DNA from: Gammaproteobacteria bacterium
GTDB taxonomy: Bacteria > Pseudomonadota > Gammaproteobacteria > Xanthomonadales > Xanthomonadaceae
Direction of reading: 5' to 3'
DNA: 48,432 bases
Assembly: GCA_025352045.1 (NCBI GenBank)
Contig: JANXUD010000130.1
Location: forward strand, 1-48,432
The position numbers and the translations under genes are program-made. The notes below the pieces were generated by a model. The model saw only the letters and a list, made by a program, of their open reading frames with translations. It was not told where the DNA came from and did not search any database. Below, in pieces: positions 1 to 8,161 of this stretch; the first letter of the stretch is position 1; each line of letters starts with the position of its first letter.

Positions 1-67
1 TCTCGCGCCGGGCGACCTCGTCACCCACGAGCATGGCGAGGAAGTCGGTGTAGGCGAGTTTGCCCTT
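1..67 (-). pseudogene. istB: IS21-type IstB helper ATPase fragment (partial, runs off the left edge)
   Basis: Read on the minus strand, bases 70 to 2 are open and encode a peptide containing LAYTDFLAMLVGDEVARRE. This resembles the N-terminal region of IstB-family ATPases of IS21 elements, where an 'LSYxEFLxLLLxDExxRRE'-type helix precedes the AAA+ core. Only about 22 codons are visible, so the assignment rests on pattern memory. The match stops at about base 67, where sequence typical of the phoH PIN domain begins on the opposite strand. No IS terminus (TGT...ACA ends) or target duplication lies at the junction, so this is an internal piece of the transposase helper gene. It is either an insertion/deletion remnant or an assembly join. 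Confidence 0.5.
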
Positions 68-1298
68 GGTCAGCCGCTTCCTCAACGAGATCCTGGTCGC
101 CAACGGCAAGGGATCGATCGAGGATGGCGTGCCGCTGGTGCAGCCGCAGGGCCTGCAGCTGCGCAGCCCGGAGAGCGTGGGCAAGCTGCATTTCCAGTTG
201 AAACCGGTCGAAACTGGCCGCCGCTTCGGCAACGTGATGCCGGACAACCTGATCCTGGGCTCGATCCTGCAGTTGAAGGAGGACAACCCGGGCATCCCCG
301 TGGTGCTGGTGTCCAAGGACATCAACCTGCGGATCAAGGCCTCGATCTGCAACATTGTCTCCGAGGACTACGAGAACGACAGGGCGATCGACGACTTCAA
401 CCTGCTGTTCACCGGCGCCACCGAGCTGCCGACCGACTTCTGGGACCGGCACGAGGGCAGCCTGCGCTCCTGGACCGAGAAGGGCCGCACCTTCTACGAG
501 GTCAGGCGCACCGCCGATGACGGCTGGTACGCGAACCAGTTCCTGTACCTGCCGGGCGACGACGAAGTCGAGCTGAAGGTCGCGCGCCTCGACGAGCAGA
601 AGGCCGTCCTGCAAATTGTTGATGACTACCGGAGTAGTGCGCACCAGGTCTGGGGCATCAACGCGCGCAACCGCGAGCAGAACTTCGCGCTGAACGCGCT
701 GATGGACCCGGAGATCGACCTGGTCACCCTGCTCGGGACCGCGGGCACCGGCAAGACCCTGCTGGCGCTGGCGGCCGGACTCGCGCAGACCATGGACATC
801 CAGCGCTATCGCGAGATCATCATGACCCGCGCGACCGTGAGCGTCGGCGAGGACATCGGCTTCCTGCCCGGCACCGAGGAAGAGAAGATGACGCCGTGGA
901 TGGGCGCGCTGACCGACAACCTCGAGGTGCTCACGCACACCGAGGACCATGGCGCCTGGGGCCGCGGCGCGACCAACGACCTGCTCGCCTCGCGGATCAA
1001 GATCCGCGCCATGAACTTCATGCGCGGGCGCACCTTCCTCAACCGCTGGGTGATCGTGGACGAGGCGCAGAACCTCACGCCCAAGCAGATGAAGACGCTC
1101 ATCACCCGCGCCGGTCCCGGCACCAAGATCATCTGCATGGGCAATGTCGAGCAGATCGATACGCCCTACCTCACCGAGACGACATCCGGATTGACCTACG
1201 CCGTGGACAGGTTCAAGAACTGGGCGCACAGCGCGCACATCACCCTGCGCCGCGGCGAGCGTTCGCGGCTGGCCGATTACGCCTCCGAGGTCCTGTAG
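60..1298 (+). CDS. phoH: PhoH-family ATPase with PIN domain, N-terminally truncated
   Basis: This is a PhoH2/YlaK-type protein, a PIN nuclease domain fused to a PhoH ATPase/helicase domain, thought to act on RNA. The visible reading frame begins mid-PIN: residues 4-10 (VSRFLNE) match the interior helix that usually follows 'ARxxRQ' in these proteins. Roughly the first 50 residues, including the first catalytic aspartate, are therefore missing. The PIN part continues to about residue 120 (VLVSKDINLRIKA near 82-94). The ATPase carries a Walker A motif GTAGTGKT at about 227-234 and a Walker B region WVIVDEAQN at about 330-338. The TTG at 60 is only the first in-frame start-like codon after the junction with the IstB-like sequence and is probably not a real start. 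If the junction is genuine the gene is broken; if it is an assembly artefact the gene is simply cut. Confidence 0.85.
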   Translation: MPLVSRFLNEILVANGKGSIEDGVPLVQPQGLQLRSPESVGKLHFQLKPVETGRRFGNVMPDNLILGSILQLKEDNPGIPVVLVSKDINLRIKASICNIVSEDYENDRAIDDFNLLFTGATELPTDFWDRHEGSLRSWTEKGRTFYEVRRTADDGWYANQFLYLPGDDEVELKVARLDEQKAVLQIVDDYRSSAHQVWGINARNREQNFALNALMDPEIDLVTLLGTAGTGKTLLALAAGLAQTMDIQRYREIIMTRATVSVGEDIGFLPGTEEEKMTPWMGALTDNLEVLTHTEDHGAWGRGATNDLLASRIKIRAMNFMRGRTFLNRWVIVDEAQNLTPKQMKTLITRAGPGTKIICMGNVEQIDTPYLTETTSGLTYAVDRFKNWAHSAHITLRRGERSRLADYASEVL

Positions 1299-1316
1299 GA
1301 GCGGCTCCAGCCGCGA
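1296..1316. repeat. REP-like palindromic element
   Basis: The sequence taggagcggctccagccgcg carries a perfect short hairpin (gcggct, 2-base loop, agccgc, bases 1301-1314). It matches the 'GTGGGAGCGGCTxxAGCCGCGA' extragenic palindrome common in pseudomonads and xanthomonads. A second copy is at 26879-26899. It overlaps the phoH stop codon. Confidence 0.6.
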
Positions 1317-1320
1317 TCGG

Positions 1321-1698
1321 ATGAACCAGGACCCGGATCGCTTCCACGAAGCCCGGGTCGGGCTGACGCTGCGAAAGCCGGCGGGATGGAATTTCCTCCC
1401 GCCGGCCTGGTCGCCAACGGCGATCATGAAGCGCGCGCCTGCCAGCGACGAACAACGGGGATGGGCCCGGCATGCGAACATGCCGATCTGCTGCGCCCAG
1501 GGAATGCACGCGAACCCGCGCAAGCCCAAGCCCACCCTGCAAGTCACCGTCCGTCCATTCCCGTTGCCGGGCCATCGGATCCACGTGCTGTTCAATCGCG
1601 ACCTCGCGCTGACGATCGGACTGTCCGGCGCACAAAACAAGCGATACTTCCGCGAGTCGGACTTCGACTCGATCCTCGCCTCGATCTCCCTCGACTGA
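1321..1698 (+). CDS. hypothetical protein (125 aa)
   Basis: I do not recognise the family. The frame has strongly G/C-biased third codon positions, as in neighbouring real genes. It fills the space between phoH and the SulP gene, ending 9 bases before the SulP start. The product has no signal peptide or membrane segment. It contains a GWNFLPPAWSP motif near residues 22-32, an ICC pair near residue 58 and a basic KPKPTLQVTVRPF stretch that may be a beta strand. No good Shine-Dalgarno sequence precedes the ATG. It may be a small soluble conserved protein, and it could also be spurious. Confidence 0.5.
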   Translation: MNQDPDRFHEARVGLTLRKPAGWNFLPPAWSPTAIMKRAPASDEQRGWARHANMPICCAQGMHANPRKPKPTLQVTVRPFPLPGHRIHVLFNRDLALTIGLSGAQNKRYFRESDFDSILASISLD

Positions 1699-1707
1699 GT
1701 CACGACC

Positions 1708-2967
1708 ATGCTGCTCGAGCCCAAACTGCTGGCGGTGTTGCGCGAGGGATACTCGCGCGACCTGCTGCGCCGGGACGCCACCGCCGGCCTGACGGTGGCC
1801 GTGGTCGCGCTGCCGCTGGCGATGGCGCTGGCGATCGCCAGCGGCGCGTCCCCGGTCACGGGACTGCACACGGCCATCGTTGCCGGGTTCCTGATTTCCG
1901 CGCTGGGCGGGTCGCGGGTGCAGATCGGCGGCCCGACCGCGGCCTTCATCCCGGTGGTCGCCGGGATCGTGGCGACGCACGGCGCGGGTGGATTGCTCCT
2001 GTGCACCCTGCTCGCGGGCCTGATCCTGGTGGCGGCCGGCCTGTTGCGCATCGGCGCGCTGATCCGGTACATGCCACACGCGGTGATCGTCGGTTTCACG
2101 GCGGGCATCGCGGTGAGCATCGTGTCGAGCCAGGTCAAGGATGCGCTGGGCCTGCAGATGGCGGCGCTGCCCGCGGCTTTCCTGCCGCGCTGGCAGGCGC
2201 TGTCGACGCACCTGGGCACGCTGACCATTTCCGCCGTCGCGCTGACGGCCGCTGGCCTGGCCATCATCCTCGCGCTGCGCCGCTGGCGGCCGCACTGGCC
2301 AGGATTCCTGCTGGCCGTGCTCGCCTGCAGCCTGCTCGCCCTCGTCCTGCCGCACGCCGATACCCTGGGCTCCCGGTTCGGCGCGCTGCCCGCCGCGCTG
2401 CCCGTGTTTTCGCTGCCGCGCATTCCATTCGAGCGCACGCTGGAACTCCTGCCAGCCTCGCTGACCATCGCCTTCCTGGCCGGGATCGAATCGCTGCTGT
2501 CGGCGCTGGTCGCCGACGGCATGACCGGCTTCCGCCACCGCTCCAGTGCAGAACTGGTGGCGCAGGGCATCGCCAACGTCGGCTCAGCGCTGGTTGGCGG
2601 CCTGCCTGCGACCGGGGCGATCGCGCGCACGGCCACCAATGTCCGCGCCGGCGCGCGCACGCCGGTGGCGGGAATGTTGCACGCCGTCTTCCTGCTCGTC
2701 TTCCTCTTGCTGCTCGCCCCGGCGATGGCCTACGTGCCGATGGCGGCGCTGGCCGCGATCCTGCTGGTGGTGGCCTGGAACATCAGCGAGCACGCGGCGT
2801 TCCGGCGCATCCTGGCCGGGCCAGGCGGTGATGCGCTCGTACTGCTGTCGACGTTCCTGCTGACCGTGGTCGTGGACCTCACCGCCGCGATCATCGCGGG
2901 CATTGCGCTCGCGGGGCTCGTCGCGCTGTGGCGCCGCCACCACCCCCTGCCCGAACCCGCGCCATGA
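1708..2967 (+). CDS. SulP (SLC26)-family anion transporter lacking the STAS domain
   Basis: Inner-membrane transporter of the SulP/SLC26 family, whose members carry sulfate, bicarbonate or other anions. The N-terminal half shows the family signatures: RRDATAGLTVAVVALPLAMA, then ASGASPVTGLHTAIVAGFL and QIGGPTAAFIPVV. The GATGAIARTATNVR-like segment near residues 300-312 is GLPATGAIARTATNVRAGA. Many hydrophobic segments run to near the C-terminus. The protein stops at 419 residues, directly after the last hydrophobic segment (GLVALWRRHHPL). The cytoplasmic STAS domain of most bacterial SulP proteins (about 500-560 aa) is therefore absent. The stop overlaps the thiD start (ATGA), so the two are co-transcribed. 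The substrate cannot be read from sequence. Confidence 0.9.
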   Translation: MLLEPKLLAVLREGYSRDLLRRDATAGLTVAVVALPLAMALAIASGASPVTGLHTAIVAGFLISALGGSRVQIGGPTAAFIPVVAGIVATHGAGGLLLCTLLAGLILVAAGLLRIGALIRYMPHAVIVGFTAGIAVSIVSSQVKDALGLQMAALPAAFLPRWQALSTHLGTLTISAVALTAAGLAIILALRRWRPHWPGFLLAVLACSLLALVLPHADTLGSRFGALPAALPVFSLPRIPFERTLELLPASLTIAFLAGIESLLSALVADGMTGFRHRSSAELVAQGIANVGSALVGGLPATGAIARTATNVRAGARTPVAGMLHAVFLLVFLLLLAPAMAYVPMAALAAILLVVAWNISEHAAFRRILAGPGGDALVLLSTFLLTVVVDLTAAIIAGIALAGLVALWRRHHPLPEPAP

Positions 2968-3803
2968 CCCCGCCCGTGCGCAGGAAACCGGTCTCCCGCA
3001 ACGCGCGTCCGCCGTCCGTGCTGAGCATCGCCGGCTCTGATTCCGGCGGCGGCGCGGGCATCCAGGCCGACCTGAAGACCATCGCCGCGCATGGCCTGCA
3101 CGGCCTGACGGCGATCGCCGCGCTGACCGCGCAGAACACCCGCGGCGTGTCGGCCGTGCACGTGCCGCCAATCGCCTTCCTGCGCGCGCAGCTGGACGCC
3201 TGCTTCGCCGACTTCGAGATCGCCGCGGTGAAGATCGGCATGCTGGCGAACGCGCGCGTCATCGGAGTGGTCGCCGACGAGATCGAGCGCCGGCGGCCGC
3301 GCTTCGTCGTGCTCGATCCGGTGATGGTGGCCAGCAGCGGGGCCACACTGCTCGAACCGCGGGCCCTGGACGCCTTGAAGCGGCGCCTGCTGCCCCTGGC
3401 GACAGTCGTGACGCCCAACGTCCCCGAAGCCGAATTGCTGCTCGGCCACGCCATCGCCGATGGCGCCGCGGCGGAGGCGGCGCTGGTGGAGTTGCTGGCG
3501 CTCGGCGCGCCTGCGGTCCTGCTCAAGGGCGGCCACCTGCCTGGCCGCGAGCTGGTCGACCGCCTCGACGACGGGGTGCAACTGCACGAGTTCGTGCACG
3601 GTAGGCTGCCCGTCGAGGGACACGGGACGGGCTGCACGCTGGCTTCGGCGATCGCCTCGAACCTCGCTCTGGGCATGTCGCTGCCGGATGCCTGCGCGGA
3701 TGCCGCCGAGTACGTGCACGGCGCCCTGCTTGGCGCCAGCCGCCCGGGCAAGGGCGCGGTGTCCGTCCTTGACCACTTCTGGCGGCTGCGCCCAGGTTCC
3801 TGA
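2964..3803 (+). CDS. thiD: bifunctional hydroxymethylpyrimidine kinase/phosphomethylpyrimidine kinase
   Basis: ThiD phosphorylates HMP and then HMP-P to HMP-PP for thiamine synthesis. The N-terminal motif SIAGSDSGGGAGIQADLKT is the family hallmark. It is followed by TAIAALTAQNTRGV, the KIGML loop, LDPVMVASSG and the C-terminal anion-hole motif GHGTGCTLASAI near residues 221-232, with its catalytic cysteine. Length (279 aa) is normal. I chose the ATG at 2964, which overlaps the upstream stop in an ATGA junction. An in-frame upstream start at 2928 would lie inside the SulP gene. Coupling with an anion transporter is not a standard thiamine arrangement and may only reflect compaction. Confidence 0.95.
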   Translation: MTPPVRRKPVSRNARPPSVLSIAGSDSGGGAGIQADLKTIAAHGLHGLTAIAALTAQNTRGVSAVHVPPIAFLRAQLDACFADFEIAAVKIGMLANARVIGVVADEIERRRPRFVVLDPVMVASSGATLLEPRALDALKRRLLPLATVVTPNVPEAELLLGHAIADGAAAEAALVELLALGAPAVLLKGGHLPGRELVDRLDDGVQLHEFVHGRLPVEGHGTGCTLASAIASNLALGMSLPDACADAAEYVHGALLGASRPGKGAVSVLDHFWRLRPGS

Positions 3804-3858
3804 ACACGCCGGCTGGCGGCTACGGCTAAACTGGCGCATCCCCACAGGAGCCAGGCGC

Positions 3859-4614
3859 ATGCGCAGCGGAAACCCCGTTCTCGGCGAAAACACCTTCCTC
3901 GACGTCGGCAGCGGCCAGGTCGTCACCGGCAGCGCCCAGGCGATGACGCTCAACGGCACGGTCGGCAAGACCGGCCTGCTGCTGGTCCTGCTCGTCGCCG
4001 CTGCGGCATTCACCTGGGACAAGGCCAGTGGCGCGCTTGGCCCGGGCGCCGCCCTGCCCTGGCTGATGACGGGCGCGATCGGCGGCCTCGTCGTTGCGCT
4101 TATCACGGTATTCAAGAAAGAGTGGTCGCCGGTGACGGCGCCCGCCTATGCCCTGCTCGAGGGCCTGTTCATCGGCGGCTTCTCGGCGATGATGGAACAG
4201 CGCTTCCCGGGCATCGCGCTGCAGGCTGTCGGCCTGACGTTCGGTACCTTGGCCTCGTTGCTGGTGGCGTACCGCAGCGGCCTGATCCGCGTGACGGAGA
4301 ACTTCAAGCTGGGCGTGGTCGCGGCGACCGGCGGCATCGCCCTGCTCTACATCGTCGATATCGCCATGGGCTTCTTCGGGCATTCGGTCAGCTTCATCCA
4401 CCAGTCCGGCATGCTCGGCATCGGCTTCAGCGTGGTGGTGGTGATCATCGCGGCGCTCAACCTGGTGCTGGACTTCGACTTCATCGAGCGCGGCGTTGAA
4501 CAGGGCGCGCCGAAATACATGGAGTGGTTCGCGGCGTTCGGGCTGATGGTGACCCTGGTGTGGCTGTACCTGGAGATCCTGCGCCTGCTGTCGAAGCTCA
4601 ACTCGCGCAACTGA
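3859..4614 (+). CDS. Bax inhibitor-1/YccA family membrane protein
   Basis: Multi-spanning inner-membrane protein of the BI-1/YccA (TMBIM) superfamily, specifically the YbaR/YetJ-like branch with an N-terminal 'RSGNPVLGENTF' leader. After about 45 polar residues there are seven hydrophobic segments. Family motifs include TAPAYALLEGLFIGGFSA near residue 92, NFKLGVVAATGGIALLY near 150 and NLVLDFDFIERGVEQGAPKYMEW near 200-222, whose aspartates correspond to the di-aspartyl pH sensor region of YetJ. The ATG at 3859 is chosen because CAGGAG lies about 8 bases upstream. YccA interacts with FtsH in E. coli; whether this homologue does is inference. A terminator follows. Confidence 0.9.
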   Translation: MRSGNPVLGENTFLDVGSGQVVTGSAQAMTLNGTVGKTGLLLVLLVAAAAFTWDKASGALGPGAALPWLMTGAIGGLVVALITVFKKEWSPVTAPAYALLEGLFIGGFSAMMEQRFPGIALQAVGLTFGTLASLLVAYRSGLIRVTENFKLGVVAATGGIALLYIVDIAMGFFGHSVSFIHQSGMLGIGFSVVVVIIAALNLVLDFDFIERGVEQGAPKYMEWFAAFGLMVTLVWLYLEILRLLSKLNSRN

Positions 4615-4634
4615 AACAGCGCAAGGCGGATGTG

Positions 4635-4662
4635 AAAAAGCCGGGGAAACCCCGGCTTTTTT
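4635..4662. terminator. bidirectional rho-independent terminator
   Basis: A perfect stem AAAAGCCGGGG / CCCCGGCTTTT with an AAA loop, flanked by A and T tracts. It lies between the convergent BI-1-like gene and isocitrate dehydrogenase gene and should work in both directions. Confidence 0.9.
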
Positions 4663-4697
4663 CCTGCGCTGGCGCAGCGACGCTCCGCGCCCGGTGG

Positions 4698-5702
4698 TCA
4701 GAGGTGGTTGGCGATGGCGTCGGCGAACGAGGTGGTCGTGCCGGTGCCGCCGAGGTCCGGCGTCAGGTGGTCGCGCTCCTGCATCGTGGCGATGATCGCC
4801 GCGCGCAGGCGGCGCGCTTCCTCCACCCGCCCCAGGTGCTCGAGCATCTGGATCGAGCCCAGCAGCAGCGCGACCGGATTGGCGATGCCCTTGCCGGCGA
4901 TATCGGGTGCCGAGCCATGCACGGCCTCGAAGATCGCGGCATTCACGCCGATATTGGCGCCCGGCGCAAGCCCCAGCCCGCCGACCAGGCCCGCGCAGAG
5001 GTCGGAAATGATGTCGCCGAACAGGTTGGTGGTGACGATCACGTCGAACTGCTCGGGACGCATCACCAGTTGCATGCAGGTGTTGTCCACGATCATCTCG
5101 TTGCACTGGATGTCGGGATATTCGGCAGCCACTTCGCGCGCCACCTTCAGGAACAGGCCCGAGGTGGACTTGAGGATGTTGGCTTTGTGCACGACCGTCA
5201 CCTTCTGGCGGCCGATGCGCCGCGCCATGTCGAAGGCGTAGCGCACGATCCGGTCGGAACCCTTGCGGGTGACGCGCTGGGTCAGCGTGGCGGTCTCGCC
5301 GTCCTCGGTGACCATCTGGCCTTCGCCGATGTACGCGCCTTCGGTATTTTCGCGGACCGTGATCAGGTCGATGCCGCTATAGCGCGACTTGGTGTTCGGG
5401 AAGCTGATCGCCGGGCGGACGTTGGCGTACAGGTCGAAGCGCTTGCGCAGTTCGACGTTGATCGAGCTGAAGCCCTCGCCGACCGGCGTGGTCAGCGGGC
5501 TCTTGAGCGCGACACGGTGGCGGGTGATGGCCTCGAGCGTCGCGGCCGGCAGCAGCTCGCCGGTCTTCTCGTACGCGGACAGGCCGGCGTCCACGAACTC
5601 GTAGCTCATGCCGAGGTCGAGCTTGCCAAGGACGTGCAGGGTGGCGTCCATGATCTCGGGGCCGATGCCGTCGCCGCGGATCACCGCAATGGTCTGGGTC
5701 AT
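4698..5702 (-). CDS. NAD-dependent isocitrate dehydrogenase
   Basis: A beta-decarboxylating dehydrogenase (isocitrate/isopropylmalate family) of 334 aa. It opens with IAVIRGDGIGPEI. It has the substrate-binding segment ELRKRFDLYANVRP, the SPLTTPVGEGFSSINV loop near residue 70-83, the catalytic VTVVHKANI lysine and the DIISDLCAGLVGGLG metal-binding aspartates. EAVHGSAPDIAGKGIANP forms the cofactor loop. A short single-domain enzyme with these loops is typical of the NAD-linked isocitrate dehydrogenase of Xanthomonas-type bacteria, feeding the TCA cycle. LeuB or homoisocitrate dehydrogenase would be the alternatives, but no leucine genes are adjacent. The ATG at 5702 gives the standard MTQTI start; an in-frame extension to 5756 exists but is not conserved-looking. 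Confidence 0.9.
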   Translation of the reverse strand: MTQTIAVIRGDGIGPEIMDATLHVLGKLDLGMSYEFVDAGLSAYEKTGELLPAATLEAITRHRVALKSPLTTPVGEGFSSINVELRKRFDLYANVRPAISFPNTKSRYSGIDLITVRENTEGAYIGEGQMVTEDGETATLTQRVTRKGSDRIVRYAFDMARRIGRQKVTVVHKANILKSTSGLFLKVAREVAAEYPDIQCNEMIVDNTCMQLVMRPEQFDVIVTTNLFGDIISDLCAGLVGGLGLAPGANIGVNAAIFEAVHGSAPDIAGKGIANPVALLLGSIQMLEHLGRVEEARRLRAAIIATMQERDHLTPDLGGTGTTTSFADAIANHL

Positions 5703-5813
5703 GTTGGGGTCGTCTTGGAGTATGTCGATGGCGCGCGCGAAACCGGCGCGGAACACCGCCCATTATGCCCGATGCGTGGGAACGGCCTTAGCCGCGATGC
5801 ACCAGACCGCCCC

Positions 5814-6113
5814 TCACCGTTGCCCCATCACCTCGTCCGGCGTACGGGCCCGGACCTGCAGCGCATGGATATCGGTGTCCATCATGGCGCCGACCGCGGC
5901 GTACACCCGGCGATGCCGCGCCAGCGGGGCCAGGCCCTCGAACGCCGCGCTGACGATGTCCACCGCGAAATGGCCACGCCCGTCGCGCGCGCCTTCGTGG
6001 CCGACGTGGCGGTGGCTGTCGTCGCGAACCTCCAGCGCCAGCGGCGCCAGCGACTGCAGCGCGCGGCGGATGCGCTCCAGGCGCGAGGCCGCGGAGGCCG
6101 CAACGTCGCTCAT
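5814..6113 (-). CDS. bolA: BolA family protein
   Basis: A 99-residue BolA-type protein. Family members pair with monothiol glutaredoxins in iron-sulfur trafficking, and some bind DNA. The pattern [19 protein letters not shown] near residues 32-50 is the conserved metal-ligand loop. It is followed by [25 protein letters not shown] and the [14 protein letters not shown]-terminus. The start ATG overlaps the yciI stop (4 bases), so the two form an operon. The single-histidine class suggests BolA rather than IbaG. Confidence 0.9.
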   Translation of the reverse strand: MSDVAASAASRLERIRRALQSLAPLALEVRDDSHRHVGHEGARDGRGHFAVDIVSAAFEGLAPLARHRRVYAAVGAMMDTDIHALQVRARTPDEVMGQR

Positions 6114-6409
6114 GGCAGGGTGATGCGCAGCGGGCGCACGTCCACGGAGGCATAGACGCCCGCGGCAACATAGGGATCCGCATCGGCCCAGGCGCGGGCC
6201 TCGGCGAGCGATCCAAACTCGGCCACGATCAGGCTGCCGCTGAAGCCCGCCGGGCCCGGGTCGATTGCATCGATTGCCGGGAAAGGTCCCGCCAGGCGCA
6301 GGCGGCCGGCATCGCGCAGCGTTTCCAGTCGCGCCACGTGGGCGGGGCGCGCTGCGAGCCGGGCCGCGAGTGAACCGGGGTGGTCGGTGCCGGTGATTGC
6401 GTACCACAT
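6110..6409 (-). CDS. YciI-like protein
   Basis: A 99-residue dimeric alpha-beta barrel protein of the YciI/YCII family (ferredoxin-like fold; function in most members unknown). It begins [20 protein letters not shown]. The conserved His-Asp pair of the family is represented by the DHPGS and [19 protein letters not shown] segments near residues 9-13 and 71-89. I chose the ATG at 6409 because the family typically begins MWYAI; an ATG two codons upstream (6415) is possible. It is the first gene of a two-gene operon with bolA and is divergent from the YciO/Sua5-type gene. Confidence 0.88.
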   Translation of the reverse strand: MWYAITGTDHPGSLAARLAARPAHVARLETLRDAGRLRLAGPFPAIDAIDPGPAGFSGSLIVAEFGSLAEARAWADADPYVAAGVYASVDVRPLRITLP

Positions 6410-6458
6410 GGCCATCGCGGGGCTATTCCGATCCGTTGCGGGATTGCATGATACGGCG

Positions 6459-7085
6459 ATGACCGTCCGCCACGATATCCACCCCGTCACCCCGCAGGAG
6501 CGCCTGATACTCAAGAGCGCAGAGACGCTCAAGGACGGCGGGCTGGGCCTGTGCCCCACCGATGCGGGCTATGCCCTGGTCTGGGCGTTGAACTCCAAGG
6601 CGGCCGAGGAACGGGTCCAGCGGGTGCGGCAACTGGACATGAAGCACCCTTTCACCTTACTCTGTCGGCAATTGAGTGAGGCCGGCCGCCTGGCCCGGCT
6701 CGACGATCCGGCCTTCCGGCTGATGCGATCGCTGACCCCCGGACCCTGCACGTTCATCCTTCCGGCCTCCGCGGAATTGCCCAAGCGCATCAAGAACAGC
6801 GGCCGCAGCAAGCGTCGCGACATCGGCATTCGCCTGCCCGGCCACGTGGTCGCTAGGGCCTTGCTGGAAGCGATGGGGGAACCGCTGCTGTCCACCAGCC
6901 TGGTGTTTCCCGACGAGGACACGCTCGTCGCACACGAGGCCGATTCGGTGGCGGAGCGCTGCCTGTCCTGGGTGGATGTCATGCTGGACGCCGGCGATTG
7001 CGAGCGTGGCCCGACCAGCGTGGTGGATTGCACCGGCGGCGAACCGGTGGTGCTGCGCCAGGGTTTCCACCCGGTGCAGCTCTGA
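6459..7085 (+). CDS. YciO/Sua5-YrdC family protein (threonylcarbamoyl-AMP synthase-like)
   Basis: A YrdC-fold protein of 208 aa. Related enzymes (TsaC/Sua5) make threonylcarbamoyl-AMP for the t6A37 modification of tRNA; YciO-branch proteins are close paralogues with weaker or unclear activity. Visible motifs are the nucleotide-binding [14 protein letters not shown] near residues 28-41, [16 protein letters not shown] near 56-71, [19 protein letters not shown] near 91-109 and [10 protein letters not shown] near 120-129. The 'K-R-x-S-K/N-P' loop of TsaC appears as QLDMKHPF, which fits the YciO branch better. The ATG at 6459 fits the family; an upstream ATG (6387) would overlap yciI heavily. Confidence 0.88.
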   Translation: MTVRHDIHPVTPQERLILKSAETLKDGGLGLCPTDAGYALVWALNSKAAEERVQRVRQLDMKHPFTLLCRQLSEAGRLARLDDPAFRLMRSLTPGPCTFILPASAELPKRIKNSGRSKRRDIGIRLPGHVVARALLEAMGEPLLSTSLVFPDEDTLVAHEADSVAERCLSWVDVMLDAGDCERGPTSVVDCTGGEPVVLRQGFHPVQL

Positions 7086-7140
7086 ACCAAGCCGGATCGA
7101 GGAAGGCGGGCCAAGGCAACCCGCTTCGAAACACAAGTTG

Positions 7141-7160
7141 CAGCCGCGCCGCTCCCACGG
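7141..7160. repeat. degenerate REP-like sequence
   Basis: On the minus strand this reads CCGTGGGAGCGGCGCGGCTG. It has the same GTGGGAGCGGC head as the REP-like elements at 1296 and 26879, but the inverted arm is imperfect. It lies in the leader of scpA. Confidence 0.3.
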
Positions 7161-7172
7161 GAGCCACCACCA

Positions 7173-8147
7173 ATGCCGGACCCGAACTTTGCACACCGAT
7201 CCATGAACGAGCCACTCGCGCATCCCGCGCACGAATCCGCCGTCCCGGGCCCGCCCCAGCAGCAGGAAATGCCGCTGGCCGTGTTCAAGGGCCAGCCCGT
7301 GCTGCAGATGCCGCAGGACCTGTACATCCCGCCGGATGCGCTCGAGGTCATCCTCGAATCGTTCGAGGGCCCGCTCGACCTGCTGCTCTACCTGATCCGC
7401 CGGCAGAACCTCGACATCCTGGACATCCCGGTCGCCGAGATCACCCGCCAGTACGTCACCTACATCGACGTACTGCAGGACCTGCGCTTCGAGCTGGCCG
7501 CCGAATACCTGGTCATGGCCGCCATCCTCGCCGAGATCAAGTCGCGCATGCTGCTGCCGCGCGCCGAGCTCGAGGAAGGCCTGGAGCACGACCCGCGCGC
7601 CGAGCTGGTGCGTCGCCTGCAGGAATACGAGCGCTTCAAGAAGGCTGCCGAGGACATCGACGCGCTGCCCCGGATGGAGCGCGACACCAGCGCCGCGTCC
7701 GCCTTCGTGCCCGACCGGGCCGCGGTGCGCGTGCCGCCGCCGGTGGACATCCGCGAGATGCTGCTGGCCCTGCGCGACGTGCTCAAGCGCGCCGACATGT
7801 TCAGCCACCACGCAATCGTCCGCGAGGCGCTGTCGGTGCGCCAGCGCATGGGCGAAGTGCTCGGGCGCCTGGCTGATGGCGCCTTCCACCCGTTCGAGAG
7901 CCTGTTCAATCCCGAAGAGGGCCGGATCGGCGTGGTGGTGAGCTTCCTGTCGGTGCTGGAACTGGCCAAGGAACAGCTGCTGGAAATCGTCCAGGACGAA
8001 GCGGCCGCGGCCAAGGGTCCCGAGTCCACGCGCTGGCCGGCACCCATTTACGTCAAGTCGCTGGCCGCGGGCGGCGATGCCGCCAACGACCCCGAAGCCT
8101 ATGCCGACCTGCTGCCGGACCCCAGTTCCGACGGCGGCCCGCCCTGA
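7173..8147 (+). CDS. scpA: segregation and condensation protein A
   Basis: ScpA is the kleisin subunit of the SMC-ScpAB condensin that compacts and segregates the nucleoid. After a non-conserved, proline-rich N-terminus (about 55 residues), the core begins with EGPLDLLLYLIRRQNLDILD (near 65-84), the SMC-neck-binding helix. It continues with ITRQYVTYI and AAEYLVMAAILAEIKSRMLLP. The C-terminal winged-helix segment, around FEGRIGVVV-like residues 245-270 (EEGRIGVVVSFLSVLELAKE), would contact the SMC head. The ATG at 7173 has GGAG about 10 bases upstream, while the ATG at 7203 has none. scpB begins 14 bases after the stop, which is the standard scpA-scpB order. Confidence 0.96.
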   Translation: MPDPNFAHRSMNEPLAHPAHESAVPGPPQQQEMPLAVFKGQPVLQMPQDLYIPPDALEVILESFEGPLDLLLYLIRRQNLDILDIPVAEITRQYVTYIDVLQDLRFELAAEYLVMAAILAEIKSRMLLPRAELEEGLEHDPRAELVRRLQEYERFKKAAEDIDALPRMERDTSAASAFVPDRAAVRVPPPVDIREMLLALRDVLKRADMFSHHAIVREALSVRQRMGEVLGRLADGAFHPFESLFNPEEGRIGVVVSFLSVLELAKEQLLEIVQDEAAAAKGPESTRWPAPIYVKSLAAGGDAANDPEAYADLLPDPSSDGGPP

Positions 8148-8161
8148 ACACCCTGAGAGCC

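Noticed and set aside
21-2660. An 879-codon minus-strand open frame across phoH and the SulP gene
   Set aside because: Low-complexity translation with no recognisable domain. Only its last part near bases 2-67, in a different frame, looks meaningful (IstB-like).
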